Shown here: piece by piece, positions 1-5,454 of the stretch
Position numbering within the stretch: the first letter of the stretch is position 1
Layout: every line of letters begins with the position of its first letter
Assembly (NCBI GenBank): GCA_028872645.1
Contig: JAPKDK010000125.1
Span: 1-8,062, forward strand
DNA: 8,062 nucleotides
DNA from: Verrucomicrobiota bacterium
Lineage (GTDB): Bacteria > Verrucomicrobiota > Verrucomicrobiia > Limisphaerales > UBA1100
Direction of reading: 5' to 3'
The notes under the pieces: model-generated
What the model was told of the DNA's origin: nothing
Database searches by the model: none
Seen by the model: only the letters and a program-made list of their open reading frames with translations
Program-made: the position numbers and the translations under genes

Positions 1-1526
1 AGGTCGCGGTAGACTTGTTTTTCCAGGGCGCTGAGATGGGTGGATTCGATTTGCAGTTCGATGGTGTTCAGCGTGGGTGTGTGCTCGAGCATTTGGGCGA
101 TGCGTTTATCGTTGGCTTCACGGCGAGCGAGGAGTTGACGGTGCAAGGCATCAAAAGTTTCGTGCGAGAGGGTGCCTTTGCGTTCGGAGGATTCCAGATT
201 TTCCAACAGCGTGCGGATGGCTTGGCGTCGGGCGAGGGCGAGTTCATATTCGGTTTCCTCACGGGATTCCACAATGAGCCCGCCGCGTTTCATCAGCCAC
301 GCCATCGTGGTGCCTTGCAACAAAATGGACATCAACACCACACCGTACACGATATTCAACAACACCAAACGATTGGCCTCGGCGGTGGTGCCGGCTTCGC
401 CTTTTGCGGAGACGATGAGCATCATTGCCAGCACCATCGACAAACTGCCGCGCACGCCGGCCCACGTGATGACGGGGAGCCATTCCTCTTTGAGCCGCAA
501 ATCCGTGCGCCGCACAAGGCCGTGCACGCCGAACACCGTGACGGCCCGCACGAGAATCATGATTACAAAAAACAAAACGATCGGCACCGCTTGCTCCCAC
601 AAACCGGCCAGTTTGATTTCCAATCCGATGAGGATGAACACAAAAGAGTTGGCGACGAACGCGGCGAATTCCCAGAAGCTGACCACCTCCTCGCGGGTGG
701 TGGGGCTCATGCCGTGTTTCACGCCCACGTTGCCGATCATCATGCCGCACACCACCACGGCGATGACGCCCGAAGCGTGCAGCTCCATCGCCGCCACATT
801 CGCGCCGTACGCGGCGATGACCGTGAGCGCCACCTCGATGTGTTGATCATCAAACTTGCTGGTGAGGTACGAAATGCCCAGCCCCATGCCGAGCCCAATG
901 GCCGTGCCCAGCAGCACCTCGCGCAGGAAATCGAGCACCACCGTCATCGCCTGCAAACTCTCGGCGGTGTCCAAATGCGGAAGCGTGAGGCCGAGCTGAG
1001 TGCTGGTGATTTTCACCACCACGGCAAAGATCACCACGGCGATGCCGTCGTTAATTAAACTCTCGCCTTCAATAATAATTCCCAACCGTTTGGACACAGT
1101 AAATTCCTTGAAGAGCGCCACCACCGAAATGGGATCCGTGGCCGCCAACATCGCCGCGGCCAGCAGCACCAGTTGCCAGCTAAACCCCAGCGAGAACAAT
1201 TCACCCACGCCCATAAACAGCAAGGTGGTGAGCAGCATCCCCACGATCACGCCCGGAATGGCCAGAAACAGAATGGCGCGTTTGTTATTAAGGAACGATT
1301 TGAGGTCTACGTGAAACGCCGCTTCAAACAATAAAATCGGCAAAAATAATTGCAGCAACAATTCCGGCGTGAGTTTGAGGTTCAGCCCCAACTGGCCGGC
1401 CGCCGACAACGCGCTCACGATCAAGCCGGCCACCACCAACACCACCGTGTAAGGCAACCGCAACCGCTTCGCCAAAAGCGCCATTCCGCAAGCGACAATT
1501 AATATAGCAACAAATGAAACAGCCAT
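1..1526 (-). CDS. CPA1-family Na+(K+)/H+ antiporter (3' end outside window)
   Basis: This is an inner-membrane cation/proton exchanger of the NhaP/NHE type (Na_H_Exchanger family), which extrudes Na+ or K+ in exchange for protons. I translated 508 residues from the ATG at 1526; the frame is open to the window edge, so the C-terminus is missing. Residues 1-415 are a string of hydrophobic helices. Family signatures are visible: ATDP at 129-132, GESLIND at 154-160 with the Asn159-Asp160 pair expected to bind the ion, and WAGVRGSLSM at 355-364. From about residue 420 the protein becomes charged and helical (rich in E, R, L), a cytoplasmic tail. The start is fixed by an in-frame TAA two codons upstream (1533-1535), although no Shine-Dalgarno is seen. 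It begins 33 bp after the FmdB-type gene, probably on the same transcript. The family is clear; the ion preference cannot be read. Confidence 0.93.
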   Translation of the reverse strand, partial: MAVSFVAILIVACGMALLAKRLRLPYTVVLVVAGLIVSALSAAGQLGLNLKLTPELLLQLFLPILLFEAAFHVDLKSFLNNKRAILFLAIPGVIVGMLLTTLLFMGVGELFSLGFSWQLVLLAAAMLAATDPISVVALFKEFTVSKRLGIIIEGESLINDGIAVVIFAVVVKITSTQLGLTLPHLDTAESLQAMTVVLDFLREVLLGTAIGLGMGLGISYLTSKFDDQHIEVALTVIAAYGANVAAMELHASGVIAVVVCGMMIGNVGVKHGMSPTTREEVVSFWEFAAFVANSFVFILIGLEIKLAGLWEQAVPIVLFFVIMILVRAVTVFGVHGLVRRTDLRLKEEWLPVITWAGVRGSLSMVLAMMLIVSAKGEAGTTAEANRLVLLNIVYGVVLMSILLQGTTMAWLMKRGGLIVESREETEYELALARRQAIRTLLENLESSERKGTLSHETFDALHRQLLARREANDKRIAQMLEHTPTLNTIELQIESTHLSALEKQVYRD

Positions 1527-1547
1527 TGGTTTTTAAATGCTAAATTC

Positions 1548-1561
1548 GATTTTCTAAAATC
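1548..1561 (-). repeat. Short AT-rich inverted repeat between FmdB-type gene and antiporter
   Basis: A 14-bp inverted repeat, GATTTTCTAAAATC on the plus strand, lies at the end of the FmdB-type gene and includes part of its TGA stop (1560-1562). It could form at best a 5-bp AT-only stem with a 4-base loop. It is too weak for a convincing intrinsic terminator, and the 33-bp gap with no other structure favours read-through into the antiporter gene. Confidence 0.25.
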
Positions 1562-2069
1562 ACATGTCATAAAGCCCGCCATCCCGCGTGTAGCCTCCGC
1601 CACCCCTTCCGCCCGGGCCACCGCCTTCTTCCGGCCCCATAAATTCATCAAAAATTTCACCCATATCGGCCTCAATTTTTTCAGGATCCTCGCCGGCTTC
1701 CAAGCGCTTGATGGCGTCATTCATTTCCTTAGGCATCGCATCGGCCGGCATCAGATCCTGCATCTTGCGCATCATATGCGCCATATGTTTGGGATTGTTC
1801 TCATCAAGATTCCCCATATCGCGCTCCATCTCGCGCATGGCGTGTTGTACGCGGGGATCATCCATATCCGGCATCCCATCGGGTTCTCCACTGTCACCGG
1901 CGACCGCAGGTTCGGCAGCGCCTTTGAGTGCGGCGAATTGGCTGACCTCTTTCACCATCTTTTTGCCGCCGCACCGCGGGCACTTGGGCTGGCGCGTGGG
2001 CTTCAGTCGTCGCGAGAGGAATTGAAAAATCCTCCGGCACTCGGGACAAGCATATTCAAAAATCGGCAT
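1560..2069 (-). CDS. FmdB-type zinc-ribbon protein with long Met/Gly-rich C-terminus
   Basis: This 169-residue protein starts with the FmdB signature MPIFEYACPEC. Four cysteines in two CxxC pairs (C8/C11 and C30/C33) form the predicted zinc ribbon, over residues 1-46. FmdB proteins are proposed regulators but their function is not settled. Residues 47-65 are a loose Ala/Gly/Pro linker. Residues 66-145 are charged, predicted helical and Met-rich (12 Met between 66 and 116), with the phrase RLEAGEDPEKIE at 122-133. Residues 149-159 are almost all glycine. Many FmdB proteins are only about 70-110 residues, so the extension is notable. I chose the ATG at 2069 because the family motif begins exactly there and AAAGGG lies 7 nt upstream. 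The frame stays open to 2252, but the upstream residues look non-coding and overlap the divergent gene. It probably shares a transcript with the antiporter. Confidence 0.85.
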   Translation of the reverse strand: MPIFEYACPECRRIFQFLSRRLKPTRQPKCPRCGGKKMVKEVSQFAALKGAAEPAVAGDSGEPDGMPDMDDPRVQHAMREMERDMGNLDENNPKHMAHMMRKMQDLMPADAMPKEMNDAIKRLEAGEDPEKIEADMGEIFDEFMGPEEGGGPGGRGGGGYTRDGGLYDM

Positions 2070-2154
2070 TGCGACGCCCTTTATTTCCACGAACTCGACC
2101 GGCACGTCAAGTGGGTTGGATTGACAACCGGCCCCTTCGCGATTAAGTTGCGGC
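2070..2154. promoter_or_regulatory. Divergent intergenic region with back-to-back -35-like boxes
   Basis: This 85-bp gap separates the FmdB-type gene (leftward) from the MORN lipoprotein gene (rightward). On the plus strand TTGACA at 2121-2126 is a perfect sigma-70 -35 box, but at 17 bp spacing the -10 is only TAAGTT (2144-2149, 3 of 6). On the minus strand TTGACG lies at 2110-2105, with no good -10. The two boxes form an inverted repeat, GTCAA (2106-2110), 10 bp, TTGAC (2121-2125), which could also be an operator. A promoter for each gene must lie here or close by; the exact elements are inference. Confidence 0.4.
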
Positions 2155-3300
2155 ATGATACGAGGCGGCGTGCTGACGCTCATCATCGCGATTGTGGCCC
2201 TGTTTGGCGCGGGTTGCTCGGGCGACAATGACAAGGTGGAATACTTTTCCACCGACCAATTATTGCTGAGTGAGGGCAGGTTTTATGCCCTCGGGAAATC
2301 GGAACCCTACACCGGCATGGTGGTGGATTGGCACGACAACGGCCAGAAACAATATGAAGCGAGGATGGTGGAAGGCGTGGCCGAGGGCAAGGCGGTGGAG
2401 TGGTACGAGAATGGACAGAAAATGACCGAGGTGACGCTGAAGGACGGCCAACCCGTGGGCACCCTAACCGGCTGGCATTCCAACGGTGCCAAGCAGTTTG
2501 AAATGCCGCTGCACGCAGGCCAACCGCACGGGTTGCTAACCGAGTACGACACCGGCAACCGTCGGCTCAACACCACCCGATACGTTGGCGGTCTGCGCGA
2601 AGGCGAGGCCACCGGCTACAATGAGGAAGGTCAAAAGACTTGGGAATGCAACTACCGCGATAACATTTTGGAAGGTAATTTCGTTGAGTACCACCCCAAT
2701 GGCCAACACAGCAGCCGTACCCCATACCAACACGGCAAACCAAACGGAAGGGCAGAAGGCTGGTTTTTGGATGGGAAAAAATCATGGGCCGCCGAGTGGA
2801 AAGGCCAAAAGCCGATCGGTGTCCATCAAAGCTGGCACCCCAACGGCAAGCTCCAGCGCAAGCAGATTTTCAACAACGGCGTGCTGTCGCTCTACACCGA
2901 ATGGCACGCGAACGGCCAAAAGACGGTGGAGGCAAATTATCGCGGAACCGCATTGGTGACCCAAAAACGATGGGGCGCCAACGGCAAGCTGTTGCTGTCC
3001 GAAGGCGGTGCGACCGCGCCATCACCTAATCTGCCGCCCGCGCGCAAGCCGGATCCGCCCAAACCCAATCCCTTTTCCGCAGGCCGCCGCACTCCGTGGA
3101 TCTCCAGCCAAATCAATCGCGTTTATAAAGACAAGGCCGCCGACGTGGTGCAAACTGCCTTTGGCACACCCGACGAGAAACAAGGCAACGTGTGGGTGTA
3201 TAAAAATCTTACCATTATCAATGTCGCCACCCGACAGCACTTCACCACCGCGCACTTCTACATCAGCAAAGGCAAGGTGATTTTGGTGGAGGAAAAATAG
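2155..3300 (+). CDS. MORN/YwqK-type repeat lipoprotein with C-terminal accessory domain
   Basis: This 381-residue protein is probably a membrane-anchored lipoprotein. A hydrophobic signal (residues 4-20) ends in GAG followed by Cys21; the -3 position is Gly, so the lipobox is imperfect. Residues 56-285 hold ten repeats of the MORN/YwqK type, with cores such as WHDNGQK, WYENGQK and YHPNGQ. The first aromatic residues lie at 59, 83, 107, 131, 155, 179, 203, 227, 250 and 273, so the period is exactly 24 residues seven times, then 23 twice. Residues 289-309 are a Pro/Lys/Ala linker. Residues 313-381 form a small domain with a GTPDEKQGNVWVYKN stretch and a final GKVILVEE strand, reminiscent of SmpA/BamE-like folds. 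YwqK homologues are often labelled antitoxins, but no toxin gene adjoins this one. It is the only plus-strand gene, and its ATG at 2155 has no clear Shine-Dalgarno. Confidence 0.87.
   Translation: MIRGGVLTLIIAIVALFGAGCSGDNDKVEYFSTDQLLLSEGRFYALGKSEPYTGMVVDWHDNGQKQYEARMVEGVAEGKAVEWYENGQKMTEVTLKDGQPVGTLTGWHSNGAKQFEMPLHAGQPHGLLTEYDTGNRRLNTTRYVGGLREGEATGYNEEGQKTWECNYRDNILEGNFVEYHPNGQHSSRTPYQHGKPNGRAEGWFLDGKKSWAAEWKGQKPIGVHQSWHPNGKLQRKQIFNNGVLSLYTEWHANGQKTVEANYRGTALVTQKRWGANGKLLLSEGGATAPSPNLPPARKPDPPKPNPFSAGRRTPWISSQINRVYKDKAADVVQTAFGTPDEKQGNVWVYKNLTIINVATRQHFTTAHFYISKGKVILVEEK
2320..3009 (+). repeat. Ten tandem MORN-type protein repeats (about 72-bp period)
   Basis: The part of the lipoprotein gene coding for residues 56-285 is a tandem protein repeat. 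The unit is roughly W/Y-x-x-N-G-Q/K-K followed by a short strand and a G-x-x-x-G turn. The DNA has diverged between units, so this is an old protein repeat, not a recent tandem duplication. Confidence 0.8.
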
Positions 3301-4047
3301 CTACTTCCGCTGGTGCTGTAGAAACCACTTGTAGAGTTCCGGATTTGCGTAGGTTTTCGTCCACGAATCATGCCGCGCCTCTGGGTACACCGTGAGCTTC
3401 GGCCCGGGATGGCCGAATTTTTTTATGGACGTCACCATCCGCTCGCTTTCAGCCAGCGGCACCACCGTGTCTTTCGCTCCGTGAAACGCCCATATCCCCA
3501 AGGTGCGCAGTGATTTACCCTTCGCCCCACCGGCATTGTACGCCTTGATGAAATCACCGCCTCCGCAGATCGGGGCAATCGCCGCGAAACGATCGCAATG
3601 CGTGAGCCCGAGGCTCCACGTCCCGTAGCCGCCCATGCTCAATCCGGTGAGGTACAGGCGCGTTTCATCCGCGTGATAGCGTTTCACCACATCGTCGAGC
3701 AGCGTAATGAGCAGTTCATCATTCCATATCGTTTCGCGCGGGCACTGGGGGGAAACGATGATGAACTCCATCGCTTTACCCTGCTCAACCAACTTGGGGG
3801 GGCCATGCACCTTCACGCGGTCGAGATTGTCGCCCCGCTCACCCGCGCCGTGCAGGAACATAATAAGCGGCCATTTTTTCTTCGGCTGGGCCGCGTGCTC
3901 CTTGGGTAGATACAACAAAAAATTCACATCCAATTCGCGATTGGATTTTACGACAAGTTTGTTTTGGGTTTGCACGGCTGCGGAGACGGATCCGGCGAAG
4001 GCGATCGCCACGACCGTCAAAGTGAGGATTGGAAAAATAGGTTTCAT
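3301..4047 (-). CDS. Secreted alpha/beta hydrolase (COG4099-like esterase/peptidase)
   Basis: This 248-residue alpha/beta hydrolase belongs to the prolyl-oligopeptidase/carboxylesterase superfamily. A signal peptide covers about residues 1-23 (lysine start, hydrophobic core, VSA cleavage site), so it acts in the periplasm or outside. The oxyanion segment HGAGERG is at 66-72 and HGPPK at 81-85. The nucleophile elbow GLSMGG puts the catalytic serine at 137. The acid is likely Asp193 in HGAKD and the base His226 in ARHDSW, so the triad is complete and correctly spaced. HGAGERG with HGPPK is typical of COG4099 'predicted peptidases', often found with polysaccharide-degrading genes, where an acyl or feruloyl esterase role is possible. 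No such neighbours are seen here. It lies 62 bp after the DUF4177-like gene. Its stop abuts the stop of the lipoprotein gene. Confidence 0.88.
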   Translation of the reverse strand: MKPIFPILTLTVVAIAFAGSVSAAVQTQNKLVVKSNRELDVNFLLYLPKEHAAQPKKKWPLIMFLHGAGERGDNLDRVKVHGPPKLVEQGKAMEFIIVSPQCPRETIWNDELLITLLDDVVKRYHADETRLYLTGLSMGGYGTWSLGLTHCDRFAAIAPICGGGDFIKAYNAGGAKGKSLRTLGIWAFHGAKDTVVPLAESERMVTSIKKFGHPGPKLTVYPEARHDSWTKTYANPELYKWFLQHQRK

Positions 4048-4053
4048 GCCGCA

Positions 4054-4069
4054 CCCAGCTTTTGCCGGG
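4054..4069 (-). promoter_or_regulatory. Possible hairpin just upstream of the hydrolase start
   Basis: In the minus-strand RNA, CCCGGC-AAAA-GCTGGG can form a 6-bp stem (one G-U pair) with an AAAA loop, ending 6 nt before the hydrolase ATG. It covers the place where a ribosome site would lie. A -35-like TTGACG is at 4085-4080 with no good -10. No U-tract follows, so it is not a classical terminator. A role in translation is inference. Confidence 0.25.
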
Positions 4070-4109
4070 GACGGCGGGGCGTCAAGTTTTCCGTGGCCCT
4101 TTTTGTGAA

Positions 4110-4373
4110 TTAGCGCATAGCGCGGCGGAACATATAGCCACCCGTGCCCGCCTGAACCATGTCCCAGCCCTCACTACCAAGCTCGTTCATTAGCTTGGCC
4201 TGCAGCAGCTGTGGTCCGTTGGCGTTTGGATCGATGGGTTCAAACTTCACCCAACGTTGCTCCACGTACAGGTACTCCCAGCGCGGTCCCTTGGGCGCCT
4301 GCGCCTGCCCCATCACCACCAACACCGCAGCCGCCATCGCCGCTCCAATTAAATATGGTCGAATGTTTTTCAT
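4110..4373 (-). CDS. Small exported DUF4177-like protein
   Basis: This 87-residue protein has an N-terminal signal or anchor: MKNIR, then a hydrophobic run at residues 7-21, then a likely signal-peptidase site after Ala24 or Ala26. The mature part starts with PRWEYLYVEQRW (residues 30-41) and contains LMNELGSEGWDMVQAG (61-76) and YMFRR (80-84). The pattern WEY...LNxLGxEGWxxV...YxFRR matches DUF4177, a family of small proteins of unknown function. I use the ATG at 4373 because the signal peptide begins there. A TTG at 4403 in the same frame would put ten non-signal residues in front. It stands 86 bp after kdsD with its own candidate promoter. No function can be assigned. Confidence 0.78.
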   Translation of the reverse strand: MKNIRPYLIGAAMAAAVLVVMGQAQAPKGPRWEYLYVEQRWVKFEPIDPNANGPQLLQAKLMNELGSEGWDMVQAGTGGYMFRRAMR

Positions 4374-4382
4374 CACGTCCGG

Positions 4383-4411
4383 ATGATAACGTAGAAGCAC
4401 CAAGACGCCAA
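4383..4411 (-). promoter_or_regulatory. Candidate sigma-70 promoter of the DUF4177-like gene
   Basis: Reading the minus strand, TTGGCG (4411-4406) is a -35-like box, followed by a 17-bp spacer and TATCAT (4388-4383), which matches the -10 consensus at 5 of 6 positions. The start point would fall near 4376, only about three bases before the ATG at 4373, giving an almost leaderless mRNA. It lies between kdsD and the small gene, where a new promoter is reasonable. This was found by eye and has not been tested. Confidence 0.4.
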
Positions 4412-4459
4412 GTTAGTAAAATGGAATTATCGGACCCTTGGGGTTTTGGCGATTAGATG

Positions 4460-5443
4460 TTACGCCAATTTCAGCTTGGGTAAATCCTGTGAATCGATGA
4501 GGCCGACGGGTCTGCGTTGGGCGTTGACGATGATGAGGTCGTCGATTTTGCGGGCGTTGAAAATTTTGAGGGCTTCGACTGCCAGGGCATCTTCGTGGAG
4601 GGTGGTAGGTTTGGCGGTCATCACTTTGGCGAGTGGCAGCTGGAGCACGGTGTCGCCGGCCTTGGCCATGTGACGGCGCAGATCGCCATCGGTGAACACG
4701 CCGACGAGTTTTCCGGTACTGCCCAGCACGCACACGCTGCCACATTTGGCGCGCGTCATCACCAGCAAGGCTTCGCGGACGGAGGCAGTGCGTGGCGCCG
4801 TGGCAAGGCGTTTGCCGGTGCGCATGATATCGCGCGCGTGCAGCAACAACGCGCGGCCAATGGCACCGGAAGGATGGTACTTCGCAAAATCTTTTTTCTT
4901 AAACCCGCGCGCCTGCAACAGCGCCATTGCCAACGCATCGCCCAGCGCGAGCATCGCGGTCGTGCTGGCGGTGGGGGCGAGGTTGAACGGGCACGCTTCT
5001 TTGGGCACGCGGGCATTGATCACCACATCGCTGAGCTTGGCGAGCGAGGACTTGGGCGCACCGGTGAGCGCGATGATTTGCACGGGGAAGCGCTTGACCG
5101 CGCCGATGAGGTTGATGAGCTCTTCGGACTCGCCGGAATAGCTGAGCGCCAGCACCACATCGCCGTCATCCAGCAAACCGATGTCGCCGTGCAAGGCATT
5201 GGCGGGGTCGAGCAACACGCTGGTGGCACCGGTGCTGTTAAAAGTGGCGGCCATTTTCTGGCCGATATTACCGCTCTTGCCAATTCCCACGACGACGAGT
5301 TTGTTCCGCCGCGAAAGCGCCTTGGCCAACGTCTCCACCGCGAGCGTGAACTGCGCATCGAGCTGCGCCCGCACGGCCTTGAGCCCAGCCAACTCGATAT
5401 CGAGCACTTGTTTCGCGAGCGCAAGTGGGGTTTTGGATTTCAT
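4460..5443 (-). CDS. kdsD: Arabinose-5-phosphate isomerase (KdsD/KpsF/GutQ family)
   Basis: This cytoplasmic enzyme interconverts ribulose 5-phosphate and arabinose 5-phosphate, the first step towards Kdo for lipopolysaccharide. The 327 residues match the usual length of the family (E. coli KdsD has 328). An SIS domain (about 35-180) carries GIGKSG (53-58), SYSGESEE (101-108) and KEACPFNLAPTASTT (148-162), and YHPSGAIG follows at 189-196. Lys56, Glu105, Glu149 and His190 occupy the positions of the catalytic residues of the family. Two CBS domains follow (about 205-260 and 272-325), with FTDGDLRR at 250-257. I prefer the ATG at 5443, which leaves 11 bp after pheA. A TTG at 5458, overlapping the pheA stop as TTGA, would add five residues and remains possible. 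No other Kdo gene (kdsA, kdsB, kdsC) is in the window. Confidence 0.95.
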   Translation of the reverse strand: MKSKTPLALAKQVLDIELAGLKAVRAQLDAQFTLAVETLAKALSRRNKLVVVGIGKSGNIGQKMAATFNSTGATSVLLDPANALHGDIGLLDDGDVVLALSYSGESEELINLIGAVKRFPVQIIALTGAPKSSLAKLSDVVINARVPKEACPFNLAPTASTTAMLALGDALAMALLQARGFKKKDFAKYHPSGAIGRALLLHARDIMRTGKRLATAPRTASVREALLVMTRAKCGSVCVLGSTGKLVGVFTDGDLRRHMAKAGDTVLQLPLAKVMTAKPTTLHEDALAVEALKIFNARKIDDLIIVNAQRRPVGLIDSQDLPKLKLA

Positions 5444-5454
5444 GGTCGGAATGC

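Noticed and set aside
15..1058. Long plus-strand open frame opposite the antiporter
   Set aside because: Its translation is His- and Gln-rich with no family signature, while the minus strand gives a textbook antiporter through the same bases.
2070..2252. N-terminal extension of the FmdB-type protein to an ATG at 2252
   Set aside because: It would add 61 residues without family similarity ahead of the invariant start motif and would overlap the divergent lipoprotein gene.
2155..3300. Toxin-antitoxin system, because YwqK relatives are often named antitoxins
   Set aside because: No toxin-like gene is adjacent on the same strand, and the protein has a lipoprotein-like signal and ten repeats, which do not suit a classical antitoxin.
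4374..4403. TTG start at 4403 for the DUF4177-like protein
   Set aside because: It would place ten residues in front of a normal signal peptide and would start upstream of the best promoter candidate.
4434..4444. ACCC-TTG-GGGT hairpin after kdsD as a terminator
   Set aside because: The stem is only 4 bp and no U-tract follows on the minus strand.
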